DNA of 64,000 bases from Nocardioides carbamazepini (GTDB lineage Bacteria > Actinomycetota > Actinomycetes > Propionibacteriales > Nocardioidaceae). The notes under the pieces were generated by a model, which worked only from the letters and a program-made list of their open reading frames with translations, was not told the origin of the DNA and did no database searches. The stretch lies in NCBI RefSeq assembly GCF_024614185.1, contig NZ_JAHTLF010000025.1, positions 310,001 to 374,000 of the forward strand, read 5' to 3'. Positions 8,841 to 17,988 of this stretch are shown piece after piece (the stretch's first letter is position 1; the number at the start of each line of letters is the position of its first letter). The translations under genes and the position numbers were made by a program.

Positions 8841-8864
8841 CAATGCTCATGAATATTAGCATTG
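8841..8864. promoter_or_regulatory. Candidate operator in BVMO/tannase divergent region
   Basis: CAATGCT (8841-8847) and AGCATTG (8858-8864) are perfect 7-bp inverted arms around an AT-rich 10-nt centre. On the minus strand the centre reads AATATTCATGAGCATT, close to AATATCATGATAAGCATT upstream of the thiolase at 221. It lies 19 nt ahead of the BVMO start, consistent with control by the GntR of the same operon. Confidence 0.55.
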
Positions 8865-8905
8865 CGGTGAGTGGTGTCACAAGGTGCGGGCCGGCGCCCC
8901 TGATC

Positions 8906-8934
8906 TGTGACGGAGGTTACCCCAGATCTAGAAT
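8906..8934 (+). promoter_or_regulatory. Promoter of tannase-like gene
   Basis: TGTGAC (8906-8911), 17 nt, TAGAAT (8929-8934). Transcription would begin near 8941, which supports ATG 8954 as the start. An ATGGT/ACCAT inverted repeat (8936-8949) overlaps the predicted start of transcription. Confidence 0.4.
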
Positions 8935-8953
8935 TATGGTAGTAACCATCCCT

Positions 8954-10537
8954 ATGAATAGAACCGCACGGCTCGCCCTCGGGCCGATCGCTCTCGTCCT
9001 GGCGGCCACCGGCCTCGCGGCCGTGCCACTGCTGGCCGGCGCCGAGCCCCCGGCCGAGCCCCCGGCCGCGGAGCCCTGCGCGGCCGCCCGGCTCTCCGGC
9101 CTCGAGGTGGTCGGTGCGGAGGTCACCGGAGTCGACGCCGTCGCCAACAGCAGCGGTGCGACGCGGCTGACGCCACCCCTGGACTCGGCAGCTCCGGACC
9201 TGCCCTTCTGCGAGGTGCAGCTCACTCTCACCCACGGCGTCGAGGGCGGGTTCGGCCCCGACCAGGCCCACGTGTGGCTCTGGCTGCCCGACGCCTGGAA
9301 CGGCCGCCTCCAGGCCGTCGGCGGCGGTGGGACCCGCGCCACGAACGGCCCGGGTGCCATGGCGCCCGCGCTGGCGGACGGCTACGCCGTCGTCGCGAGC
9401 GACTCCGGCGTGCCCGACGCGCGTCAGCCGAACATCTTCCTGACACCCGAGGAGGACTTCGACTGGCAGCTCTTCGAGAACTGGACCTATCGCGGGGTCC
9501 GCGACGCGACCGTACTGGCGCAGGCGGCCGTCGCGAGGTACTACGGCGAGCCGGCGGCGTACTCCTACTGGAACGGCTGCTCCAACGGCGGGCGGCAGGG
9601 CATGGCCATGGCTCAGCGCTTCCCCGACCTCTTCGACGGTGTGCTGGCCGCCGCGCCTGCGCTCTACGGCGCGGACCGGCTCAACATGACGATGTCCTGG
9701 CCCGCCGTCGTGCAGAACGAGCGGCTGGGCGGGCTCCTCCCGGCCTGCAAGCTCGCCGCGATGCGGGACGCCGTGCTCGCCGCGTGCGACGGCGGCGACG
9801 GACTCGGCGACGGTCTGATCAGCCGGCCCGAGCGGTGCGACTACCGTGCCGCGCTCGACTCCGTGGTCGGCGCCAAGCTCCCGTGCGGGAAGGTGAAGAA
9901 GGCCGACGTGGCCGCCGCGGTGGAGATCTTCCGGGGGCCGCACGAGCCGGACGGGCGAGCCGTCTGGTACGGCCACACGCCCGGCGTCGACCTGACCGGC
10001 GGAGTCGTGCGCGTCCCGCCGAGCTTCGCCCTGCAGAACTTCGCGTTCGCGGACCTCTCCTACGACTGGCGCCAGGTCTCGACGCGGGACCTGGTGACGA
10101 CCGTTCGGGCGCGCCTGCAGGGACGTCTGGAGCTGCTCGCCACCGCCGACCCCGCGCTCGACACCTTCGCCGAGACGGGCGGCAAGGTGCTGATGTGGCA
10201 CGGCCTGGCCGACGGACTGTTCCCCGCCGACCAGTCGATCCACTACTACGAGGAGGTGCGCACGCTGTCCGGTGCCGCCACGGACGACTTCCTCCGGCTC
10301 TTCCTCGCCCCGGGGGTCGACCACTGCCGTGGCGGTGCGGGTCCGCAGCCCGTGGACCCGTTCGAGGCGCTGGTGCGCTGGGTCGAGGACGGCGAGGCGC
10401 CCGAGACACTGCCGGCCAGCGGGCCGGCACCGGACGGAGGGACCCGGGACCGCGGGCTGTGCCCCTATCCGCAGGTGCAGGTCTACCGGGGCGGAGACCC
10501 GGACCTCGCCGCTTCGTTCGCCTGCGCGGACGCCTGA
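8954..10537 (+). CDS. Secreted tannase/feruloyl-esterase family hydrolase
   Basis: 527 aa starting at ATG 8954, which gives a clean signal peptide (MNRTARLALGPIALVLAATG, cleavage near the AEPP repeats). Tannase-family signature: Ser210 in WNGCSNGGRQGMAMAQRFP, preceded by FENWTYRGVRDAT, and the His motif VDHCRGGAG with PFEALVRWVEDGEAP near the C-terminus. Several Cys pairs fit a disulfide-bonded exported enzyme. It would cleave aryl or hydroxy-acid esters outside the cell. It is divergent from the BVMO operon and probably co-regulated. Confidence 0.87.
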   Translation: MNRTARLALGPIALVLAATGLAAVPLLAGAEPPAEPPAAEPCAAARLSGLEVVGAEVTGVDAVANSSGATRLTPPLDSAAPDLPFCEVQLTLTHGVEGGFGPDQAHVWLWLPDAWNGRLQAVGGGGTRATNGPGAMAPALADGYAVVASDSGVPDARQPNIFLTPEEDFDWQLFENWTYRGVRDATVLAQAAVARYYGEPAAYSYWNGCSNGGRQGMAMAQRFPDLFDGVLAAAPALYGADRLNMTMSWPAVVQNERLGGLLPACKLAAMRDAVLAACDGGDGLGDGLISRPERCDYRAALDSVVGAKLPCGKVKKADVAAAVEIFRGPHEPDGRAVWYGHTPGVDLTGGVVRVPPSFALQNFAFADLSYDWRQVSTRDLVTTVRARLQGRLELLATADPALDTFAETGGKVLMWHGLADGLFPADQSIHYYEEVRTLSGAATDDFLRLFLAPGVDHCRGGAGPQPVDPFEALVRWVEDGEAPETLPASGPAPDGGTRDRGLCPYPQVQVYRGGDPDLAASFACADA

Positions 10538-10545
10538 GCCGGCCG

Positions 10546-10576
10546 CCGTCCGGGACCGGCTGCCGGTCCCGGACGG
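10546..10576 (+). terminator. Strong hairpin terminator after tannase gene
   Basis: CCGTCCGGGACCGG and CCGGTCCCGGACGG form a perfect 14-bp stem with a 3-nt loop, 8 nt after the stop codon. There is no T-run. Confidence 0.75.
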
Positions 10577-10670
10577 CTCGGCCGCACATCACCGCATCCA
10601 TCCGCTGCCGGCTGGCGAGCCCATCGACGGGCCCGCCCGGGCGGCGGATTCAACGCGCCTGCCCGCCGTT

Positions 10671-10685
10671 GATGTCTCCGACATC
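10671..10685. promoter_or_regulatory. Inverted repeat upstream of S9 peptidase/ABC operon
   Basis: GATGTC-TCC-GACATC is a perfect 15-nt palindrome in the 259-nt gap (10538-10796) ahead of the peptidase-transporter operon. The rest of the gap holds the preceding terminator and no other clear feature. Operator function is a guess; the PucR-type protein at 24110 is a possible ligand. Confidence 0.35.
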
Positions 10686-10796
10686 TGTCGTTGCACCGGA
10701 TCACTGCCCTCGACGGCTGTCAGTTGTATCGGCCGGTGCCGCCTTGGAGAGTTTGTTGCGTGGGTCACCCTGCACGAACTAGTGAAAGGAACCTGG

Positions 10797-12809
10797 ATGT
10801 CGCTTCCAGATCCGACCGCCCAGGACATTCGCGGCACCGAGGACTTCGCCCGAGTCGAGCACTTCTTCGCGTCGGTGCATGCTCCGGCATTCGGTGAGAT
10901 CAGCAATGCCGACTCTCCGTCGGCATCCCCGGACGGGGAGGCGATCGCCTTCGCCGGGGAGGTGCTCACGGCGCTCGAGGGGCGGACGCGGACCCGGCTG
11001 TGCGTCGCAGACCCCGATGGAGCGCGGTTGCTCACCGACAACGACGCCGACGAGAGACACCCCCGGTTCTCCCCGGACGGGCGAGTGATCGCCTTCACCT
11101 CGGACCGAGCCGTCGCGGCCGTGCAGCAGTTGGAGCTCCTCGATGTGACGAGCGGGAAGCTGTGGCAGACGCCGCCTGTCGACGGCACGGTGGAGTACCT
11201 GCACTGGTCTCCGGGTGGTGATCGGATCCTGCTCGGCGTAGCCGGCCTGGGCGCCGACAAGTCCGGAGGCGAGGGCTCGGGTGGCATCGCCCAGGGCGCG
11301 GCAGCTCCGGAGGCGGATGCGGACTGGCTGCCGCACGTCGATGCGGGGGCAGCCGACGACCAGTGGCGTAGCGCCTGGGTCTACGACATCGAGCAGGCCA
11401 GTGTCGAGCGGGTATCGCCGGAGCGCCTCAACGTGTGGGAGGCAGTCTGGTGCGGTCCGGACGCCCTTCTCGTCGTCGCGAGCCCTACCCCCGACGAAGG
11501 TGCCTGGTACACGGCTGAACTCCAGCGCCTCGACCTGTCCACCGGCCATCTGGAGAAGCTCTACAGCACCGACCGTCAGCTGGGATGGCCCGCTGCGAGC
11601 CCATCGGGCGACCGGGTCGGCGTGGTCCGCGCTGTCTGCTCCGACCGGTGGGTGGTCGCCGGCGACGTCGTGCTCCTCGGCGAGGACGGCCCCTCCTCGG
11701 TGGACACGCTCGGCGTGGATGTCACCCACCTGCAGTGGCTCGACGACGTCCGCCTCGCCTTCGTGGGCGTGCGGGGCTTGGACTCGGTCGTCGGAGTGCA
11801 TGACACCGCAAGCGGACGGACGGCCGAACTATGGTCGAGCGACACGACCATCGGCTCGAGATACCCGTCGGCGTCCTTCCGCGAAGACGGGTCGGCGGCT
11901 GTCGTCCACCACGGCTACGACGTCTATCCCGAGCTGGCGTGGCTGCGTGACGGGAAGACGCAGGTCGTCGCGAGTCTGCGCCATCGTGGAGCCGATCGCC
12001 GCGTCGAGGTCGCTGGGTCCGCCGAGCCCGTCACCTGGCTGGCCGGCGACGGTTGGGAGATCCAGGGCATCCTCTGCACGCCCGACGGTCCAGGTCCCCA
12101 CCCGCTCCTGGTGAACATCCATGGCGGCCCCGTGTGGGCCTACCGCAACAGCTGGGCCATCGGCGGTGCACTCACGCCGCTCCTCGTGAGCCGTGGGTAC
12201 GCGGTGCTTCATCCGAACCCGCGGGGAAGTGGTGGTCGTGGCCAGGAGTTCGCCGAAGCGGTCTTCGGGGACATGGGCGGGGCGGATACCCACGACTTCC
12301 TCAGTGGGATCGACCACCTGGTCGATCGTGGGCTGGTCGATCCCGAGCGCGTCGGTGTCTTCGGCGGCAGCTACGGCGGCTTCATGTCCTCGTGGCTCGT
12401 CACGCAGGCCCCGGAGCGGTTCGCGGCAGCGGTGCCCGTCGCGCCGGTCACCAACTGGTACTCCCAGCACCACACATCCAACATCCCGTACTTCGACCAG
12501 ATCTTCCTCAACGCCGACCCGCACGCGGCCGGTGGCCTCTACCACGACCGGAGCCCGGTGATGTTCGCCGACGGAGTCCGGGCTCCGGTTCTTCAGATCA
12601 CCGGGCTCGAAGACCGATGCACGCCACCGACGCAGGCGACGGAGTTCCACAACGCCCTGCTGAGCGCCGGTGTGACCTCAGTCTGTGTCTCGTACCCAGG
12701 AGAAGGCCACGGGATCAGGACATTTCCTGCCGTCATCGATTTCGGCACTCGAGTCGTCGACTGGTTCGAGCGTCATATGCCCGCTCAGAGCTCTCCTGAG
12801 GAGGGATGA
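10797..12809 (+). CDS. S9-family peptidase (acylaminoacyl/prolyl oligopeptidase type)
   Basis: 670 aa. The N-terminal half is a beta-propeller of TolB/WD-like repeats (SPDGEAIAF, FSPDGRVIAFTSDR). The C-terminal half is an alpha/beta hydrolase: HGGPVWAYRN, NPRGSGGRGQEFA, nucleophile Ser525 in GGSYGGFMSSW, Asp in GLEDRCTPP and His in GEGHGIR. Start ATG 10797 follows GAAAGGA. No signal peptide, so it acts in the cytoplasm on imported short peptides or blocked amino acids. It heads the operon with the dipeptide ABC transporter (1-nt gap to the binding-protein gene) and is a paralogue of the gene at 21949. Confidence 0.92.
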   Translation: MSLPDPTAQDIRGTEDFARVEHFFASVHAPAFGEISNADSPSASPDGEAIAFAGEVLTALEGRTRTRLCVADPDGARLLTDNDADERHPRFSPDGRVIAFTSDRAVAAVQQLELLDVTSGKLWQTPPVDGTVEYLHWSPGGDRILLGVAGLGADKSGGEGSGGIAQGAAAPEADADWLPHVDAGAADDQWRSAWVYDIEQASVERVSPERLNVWEAVWCGPDALLVVASPTPDEGAWYTAELQRLDLSTGHLEKLYSTDRQLGWPAASPSGDRVGVVRAVCSDRWVVAGDVVLLGEDGPSSVDTLGVDVTHLQWLDDVRLAFVGVRGLDSVVGVHDTASGRTAELWSSDTTIGSRYPSASFREDGSAAVVHHGYDVYPELAWLRDGKTQVVASLRHRGADRRVEVAGSAEPVTWLAGDGWEIQGILCTPDGPGPHPLLVNIHGGPVWAYRNSWAIGGALTPLLVSRGYAVLHPNPRGSGGRGQEFAEAVFGDMGGADTHDFLSGIDHLVDRGLVDPERVGVFGGSYGGFMSSWLVTQAPERFAAAVPVAPVTNWYSQHHTSNIPYFDQIFLNADPHAAGGLYHDRSPVMFADGVRAPVLQITGLEDRCTPPTQATEFHNALLSAGVTSVCVSYPGEGHGIRTFPAVIDFGTRVVDWFERHMPAQSSPEEG

Positions 12810-12810
12810 G

Positions 12811-14388
12811 ATGTACCGCCGCATCCTGATGGTGCTCGTTCTCGGCGTCGGACTCGGCCTCACCGCGTGTGGCTCGGAGGGTGGCGCGTCCTCCCGAGAC
12901 TCCACCCTCAGGTGGGCGATATCGAGCGCACCCCGCAGTCTCGACACCGCTCACGCGTTCGACGGCACCTCGGTGAACGTGATCAACGAACTGCTGGAGC
13001 CGCTGGTCGTCGTCGACCCCCAAGGACAACTCGAACCCAAGCTCGCATCGTCCTGGCGCCAGACCGACGCGGTGACCTACGTCTACACGCTCCGTGACGA
13101 CGTGACCTTCTGGGACGGCTCGCCCCTCACCGCCGAGGACGTCGTCTTCTCGATCGAGCGCCATCGCGACCCTGCTGTGGCGTCTGAGTATGGGACCTAT
13201 GTGAAGGACATCGCATCGGTCACCGCGACGGGCGAGCTGGAAGTGACGTTCACACTGAAGACGGCGGTGCCGGAGTTCAAGTACCTGGTTGCTCTCTTCT
13301 CGCACACCGTCAAGAAGAGCTTCGCCGAGGAGCACGCCGAGGATCTCGGCGACAGCAAGACGCTCACCATGGGGACCGGGCCCTACCAGGCAACCACGTT
13401 CTCTGCTGACGGCGTTGAAGTGACGCGCAATGACGAGTACTGGGGCGAGCCCCCGACCTGGGAGGCGATCAGATTCGACGTCATCCCGGACGCGGATACG
13501 CTCCACCTGGCCGTCGACGGCGGCGAGGTCGATGGCACGTTCAACGTTCCTCTGACCTCCTCCCGCAACTGGGACACGCTCAGCGACACCTCGGTTCACT
13601 ACGTGGACGCCCCCATCTCGACGGTTCTGTCGATGGACACCACCGCCCCACCGTGGAACGACGTGCACCTCAGACGTGCCGTGGCTCATGCGATCGACCG
13701 TGAGTCGATCGTCGCGACGGTGTTCGGCGGGCACGGCAGGGTCTCGCAGTCGATCATCGATCCGTCCCTGTGGAGCTTCCTCGGACCTGACGTGGAGGAC
13801 TTCGAGACGACGTTCGACGGCGTGAGGGCCTACGAGTACGACCTGGACAAGGCACGGGCGGAGCTGGCCCAGTCGGCGCACCCGGACGGAATCTCGTTCA
13901 CCGTGACGTATCCCTCGGGGCGGGCGAGTGTCGGCAAGCCGCTGCAGGTCATGGCCGCGAGTCTCAAGGAGGTGGGCATCACGCTCACTCCGAAGGAGGT
14001 CCCCGCCAGCGAGTGGATCGGCTACATCTACGCACACCAGGACCTCGGTGCGCAGATCCTCGCCGTCGCGGCCGACTATCCCGATCCTGGAGTCGCACGC
14101 CTCCTGCTCGGCAAGGAGAACGCGGTCCCCAATGCGTTCAATGTCGCGAACTTCACCTCCCCCGAGCTCGAGGACCTGCTGGCGCAGGAGAGAAGCGCGG
14201 ACACGGGCACCCGGGTCGACGCGATGCATCAGATCGCGAAGATCGCAGCGGAAGAGGTGCCCTATGTGCCGCTCTTCTTCCTCGACTCCACGCTCGCGCT
14301 GGGCAAGGACCTCCGGTATGCGGGGGACTTCAGCTATTGGACGCCGCTGCTCGACGAATGGGCCAATCGTGTCCAGGTGAGGAAGTGA
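12811..14388 (+). CDS. ABC transporter substrate-binding lipoprotein, family 5 (peptide/opine/nickel type)
   Basis: 525 aa, with lipoprotein signal MYRRILMVLVLGVGLGLTAC (lipobox LTAC, lipidated Cys20). The body shows family-5 landmarks: LRWAISSAPRSLDTAHAFDG, VTFWDGSPLTAEDVVFSIER, GTGPYQ and LRRAVAHAIDRESI. It captures the imported compound outside the membrane. Start ATG 12811 is preceded by GAGGAGGGA. Its stop overlaps the permease start (GTGA). The family binds oligopeptides but also opines and glycosides, so the peptide assignment rests on the peptidase neighbours. Confidence 0.93.
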   Translation: MYRRILMVLVLGVGLGLTACGSEGGASSRDSTLRWAISSAPRSLDTAHAFDGTSVNVINELLEPLVVVDPQGQLEPKLASSWRQTDAVTYVYTLRDDVTFWDGSPLTAEDVVFSIERHRDPAVASEYGTYVKDIASVTATGELEVTFTLKTAVPEFKYLVALFSHTVKKSFAEEHAEDLGDSKTLTMGTGPYQATTFSADGVEVTRNDEYWGEPPTWEAIRFDVIPDADTLHLAVDGGEVDGTFNVPLTSSRNWDTLSDTSVHYVDAPISTVLSMDTTAPPWNDVHLRRAVAHAIDRESIVATVFGGHGRVSQSIIDPSLWSFLGPDVEDFETTFDGVRAYEYDLDKARAELAQSAHPDGISFTVTYPSGRASVGKPLQVMAASLKEVGITLTPKEVPASEWIGYIYAHQDLGAQILAVAADYPDPGVARLLLGKENAVPNAFNVANFTSPELEDLLAQERSADTGTRVDAMHQIAKIAAEEVPYVPLFFLDSTLALGKDLRYAGDFSYWTPLLDEWANRVQVRK

Positions 14389-15338
14389 GGCTCGCCCTCT
14401 GGCTGGGCGGCCGGCTCGCCGGGATCGCGTTGACCCTGCTGATCGTCTCCATCCTGGTGTTCGGCATCCTCTATGTGACACCAGGCAGCGCGGAGCAGGT
14501 GCTGTTGGGGACGCGGCCGAGCTCGCCGGAGACCCTGGCGGCGATCAGGGAGCGCTATCACCTCGACGAATCGGTGGGATCGCAGTACGTCCACTGGTTG
14601 TCGAGCGCGGTCCGGCTGGACCTGGGCGAGTCGGTCCGGTCCGGCCAGGACATCTCGACGATGCTGTCCGAGCGGATGCCCGTCACGTTGTTCCTTGCGG
14701 CCTATGCTGCTCTGATCGCTGGGGTCGTCGGCATCCCCGCCGGCTTGGTTGCGGGAATCCGGTCGGGAACCCTGACCGATCGGGCGATCACCGTGGCGAC
14801 AACCATCTGCGTCAGTGCTCCGTCGTTCGTCGTGGGCTTCCTGTTGCTGTACGCCTTCGGAGTGGCACTCGACTGGTTCCCCAACTACGGCACGGGGGGC
14901 GGTCTCGTGGATCGTGCCTGGCATCTCACGCTTCCCGCGGTCGCCTTGGCGCTGGCACCGATGGCGATCTTGGCGCGGCAGACCAGGGCTTCCGCCTTGA
15001 AGGTCTACCACCAGGACTTCACGACCTTCGCTCGCGCTCGGGGTCTGCCACGTCGCGTGGTGCTCGGACGGTACGCCTTGCGGAACAGTTCGCTGCCCGT
15101 CGTCACCACGGCCGGGTTGGTCGTGGGCTACTTCCTCACGGGAACCGTGTTGGTCGAGCAGGTTTTCGCTGTTCCGGGGATAGGCACGCTGATGATCGAG
15201 TCCGTATCGACCAAGGATGTGCTCGTCGTGCAGATGCTGGCGTTGGTGATCGCGCTGTTCATGCTGTCGGCCAACCTCCTGGCGGACCTCGGCCATCTTG
15301 CGTTGGACCCGCGTGTTCGCAAGGGCGTGCTCGGATGA
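14385..15338 (+). CDS. DppB-type ABC transporter permease
   Basis: 317 aa with about six membrane segments and the binding-protein-dependent transport motif. N-terminus MRLALWLGGRLAGIALTLLI, then TPGSAEQVLLGTRPSSPETL, the EAA-like loop YALRNSSLPVVTTAGLVVGY and VEQVFAVPGIGTLMIESV, all typical of DppB/OppB. GTG 14385 overlaps the TGA of the binding-protein gene, and the end overlaps the second permease by 4 nt. Partner of the permease at 15335. Confidence 0.92.
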   Translation: MRLALWLGGRLAGIALTLLIVSILVFGILYVTPGSAEQVLLGTRPSSPETLAAIRERYHLDESVGSQYVHWLSSAVRLDLGESVRSGQDISTMLSERMPVTLFLAAYAALIAGVVGIPAGLVAGIRSGTLTDRAITVATTICVSAPSFVVGFLLLYAFGVALDWFPNYGTGGGLVDRAWHLTLPAVALALAPMAILARQTRASALKVYHQDFTTFARARGLPRRVVLGRYALRNSSLPVVTTAGLVVGYFLTGTVLVEQVFAVPGIGTLMIESVSTKDVLVVQMLALVIALFMLSANLLADLGHLALDPRVRKGVLG

Positions 15339-16204
15339 TGCCCCCCGAGGCTCCGGAGCATGACGCCTCCGCCGTCGGGTCGCGGAGCGCCCGATGGGGT
15401 GTTTTGGTGCCCGTGTGCGTGGCGGTGACCGGCGTCGTCGTGGTCCTTGCGGTGCTCGGTGGTTGGCTGGCGCCGCAAGACCCCGACCACCAGAACCTGC
15501 TGTCACCCGCTGCGGGGCCCTCGTCCGAACACTGGCTGGGCACCGATGATCTCGGTAGAGACATCTTCTCGCGGATCCTGACGGGCACGCGCAGTGCCGT
15601 GGTCGGCCCGATCGTCGCAGCGATCGGCGTCACGATCATCGGATTGCTGCTGGGCCTGCTGGCCGGCTTCCACGGCGGACGGCTCGAGGCCGTGATCATG
15701 CGCATCGTCGACCTCGTCTATGCCATGCCGGCTCTCCTGGTCATCATCGTCTTGATCGGTCTGTTCAGCGGCGGCTACTGGGCTGCGGTCGGTGTGCTCG
15801 TCCTCCTGGCGACGCCCGGAACGACGCGGATCCTGCGGGCGGCCGTGCTCGCCCAACGCGGCCTGCCGTACGTCGAAGCGGCGCGGACCGTGGGAGTCAG
15901 CAATCGTCGGCTGATCTTCGTCCATGTGGCACCCAATGTCCTCCCCACGGTGGTCACGAGCTTCCTGCTGGAGTTCGTCGGCGCGTTGGTCGCGTTGTCC
16001 GCGTTGTCGTTCCTCGGCCTCGGTGTGCCGCCGGGGTCACCCGACTGGGGTCGCATGCTCGCGGAGAATCGCGGTCTCCTCGAGCTGAACCCGTGGGCGG
16101 TGCTGGCACCGGCGCTGATGCTGATGGTCACAGCGACCGCGGTGACCGTGCTCGGGGACTGGCTCTACGAGCGATTCGAGAAGGCGCGAACCTCCAATGA
16201 TTGA
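15335..16204 (+). CDS. DppC-type ABC transporter permease
   Basis: 289 aa, DppC/OppC type. A hydrophilic N-terminal segment is followed by one membrane segment, then LGTDDLGRDIFSRILTGTRSA (signature of the family), four or five further segments, and the EAA loop region ARTVGVSNRRLIFVHVAPNVLP. Start ATGATG at 15335 overlaps the previous stop; the end overlaps the ATPase start by 8 nt. It forms the membrane channel together with the gene at 14385. Confidence 0.92.
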   Translation: MMPPEAPEHDASAVGSRSARWGVLVPVCVAVTGVVVVLAVLGGWLAPQDPDHQNLLSPAAGPSSEHWLGTDDLGRDIFSRILTGTRSAVVGPIVAAIGVTIIGLLLGLLAGFHGGRLEAVIMRIVDLVYAMPALLVIIVLIGLFSGGYWAAVGVLVLLATPGTTRILRAAVLAQRGLPYVEAARTVGVSNRRLIFVHVAPNVLPTVVTSFLLEFVGALVALSALSFLGLGVPPGSPDWGRMLAENRGLLELNPWAVLAPALMLMVTATAVTVLGDWLYERFEKARTSND

Positions 16205-17885
16205 GAGTGCACAGAGCATGCCCGACGTGGACCCGAGGCAGCGCGCGGACCGACTCCTTGATGTCGAAGGACTGACCGTCACCCACGTCGGTTCCGGTCG
16301 GCTCCTCGTCGACGGCATCGGATTCCATGTCGAGCGGGGCGAGAGCGTCGCGCTCGTCGGGGAGTCCGGCAGTGGAAAGTCCTTGACCGCTCGCGCGCTC
16401 ATGGCACTCCTGCCGCGTGGCCTCGCTGCGCGTGGGCGCGTTCGCTTCGATGGCAACGAGGTGTCGGCACACGGCGAGCGACAGATGATGAGTTTGCGGG
16501 GCCAGCATCTGGGGCTGCTGATGCAGGACCCCTTCACCATGCTGAACCCGCTCACGACGGCGGGGACGCACCTTGCGGAGACCCTGCGCTCGACGACGGA
16601 GGGGGCGAGCCTGGATCGGTCGGCCCTGGACGCCGACATCGCCCGCCGCCTCGAGGAGGTGGGCGTCGTCGACCCGGCGGTGCCCGACAAGTACCCGTTC
16701 GAGCTCTCCGGCGGAATGCGTCAGCGCATCGCCCTCGCGACCGCGCTCGCCAAGGACCCCGAGCTCCTGATCGCCGACGAGCCGACGGCGGCCCTGGACA
16801 CCACGACCCAACGCGAGGTGCTGCGGCTGCTGCGCCGCGTCCAGCGCGAGCGCGAGATGGGGTTGCTGCTGATCACGCACGATCTCGCGGTCGCGTTCTC
16901 GCTCTGTGAGCGGATCATGGTGATGAAGGCAGGAAGGATCGTCGAGGTGGCCGATCCGGCCACCCTGCGGTCCTCGGCCCGCGATCCGTACACCACGAGG
17001 CTCCTGGCAGCGGACCTTTCGTTCAGCGACGCACGTCGCGAGCCGGCCGCTCGGTCCGTCGACGCGCCACCGCTGCTCGAAGTCAGGAACCTGAGCAAGG
17101 ACTTCCCTCGGCCGCGGCGCCTGCGCAGAGCCGCTGCCCAGGGTGCCTCGGCGCTGGCGGACGTGAGCATCACGGTCACCGAAGGGCGCAGTCTGGGACT
17201 GGTCGGAGAGTCCGGCTCCGGGAAGTCGACACTGGCTCGCTGCATCCTCGGGCTGGAGACCCCCACATCGGGTTCCATCCGCCTCGATGGCCTGGAGCTC
17301 GGCCGCTACGGCTCGCTGGCCAAGGCTGAGCTGCGACAGGCTCGGGGAGCCGTGCAATGCGTGTTCCAGGACCCCTACTCGACGCTGAACCCGGCTCACT
17401 CGATCTCCTTCATCCTGACGGAGGCGATCAGACACCGTGAGACAGATGAGCTGAGTCGCGAGGAGGAGGAACAGGAGGTCCTCGAGCTCCTCGATCAGGT
17501 CGGCCTGCCGGCCACGTTCGCAGGGCGTCGGCCGGTCGCGCTGTCCGGAGGCCAGCGGCAGCGGGTGGCGATCGCACGTTCCCTGGCGATGAAGCCGCGT
17601 CTGTTGATCTGCGACGAGGCGCTGTCCGCGCTCGATGTATCCGTGCGGGCTCAAGTGCTGGACGTGCTCGAAGCCGTGCAGGCACGAGGCGTGACGCTGC
17701 TGTTCATCACGCACGACCTCGCCGTCGCCCGCAAGGTGACCGACGACCTGGTGGTTCTCTATCGCGGCAAGGTGGTCGAGGCGGGGACCACGGCCGAGGT
17801 GCTGGACAACGCGCAGCACGACCACACGCGGAGCCTGTTGGCCGCTGTGCCGACCGGCGAGCCGGCATGGCTGGGCGGCCGGTGA
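16197..17885 (+). CDS. Fused DppD-DppF ABC transporter ATPase
   Basis: 562 aa with two complete ATPase domains, each with its own motifs. Domain 1 (about 20-270): Walker A GESGSGKSLTA, signature LSGGMRQRIALA, Walker B LLIADEPTAAL. Domain 2 (about 295-555): Walker A GESGSGKSTLA, signature LSGGQRQRVAIA, Walker B LLICDEALSALD. Separate D and F proteins are more common; the fusion gives one polypeptide energising the permease pair. It completes the import system started at 12811. Confidence 0.94.
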   Translation: MIESAQSMPDVDPRQRADRLLDVEGLTVTHVGSGRLLVDGIGFHVERGESVALVGESGSGKSLTARALMALLPRGLAARGRVRFDGNEVSAHGERQMMSLRGQHLGLLMQDPFTMLNPLTTAGTHLAETLRSTTEGASLDRSALDADIARRLEEVGVVDPAVPDKYPFELSGGMRQRIALATALAKDPELLIADEPTAALDTTTQREVLRLLRRVQREREMGLLLITHDLAVAFSLCERIMVMKAGRIVEVADPATLRSSARDPYTTRLLAADLSFSDARREPAARSVDAPPLLEVRNLSKDFPRPRRLRRAAAQGASALADVSITVTEGRSLGLVGESGSGKSTLARCILGLETPTSGSIRLDGLELGRYGSLAKAELRQARGAVQCVFQDPYSTLNPAHSISFILTEAIRHRETDELSREEEEQEVLELLDQVGLPATFAGRRPVALSGGQRQRVAIARSLAMKPRLLICDEALSALDVSVRAQVLDVLEAVQARGVTLLFITHDLAVARKVTDDLVVLYRGKVVEAGTTAEVLDNAQHDHTRSLLAAVPTGEPAWLGGR

Positions 17886-17988
17886 CGCGGTACCCGTCCC
17901 CGCTCCATCTCGCTCTTGGGAATATGGCTGGAAGGAACCTCTTCGCTATGCGCACATCGACGTCACCTCACGTCCTTCGGAGCTGTTC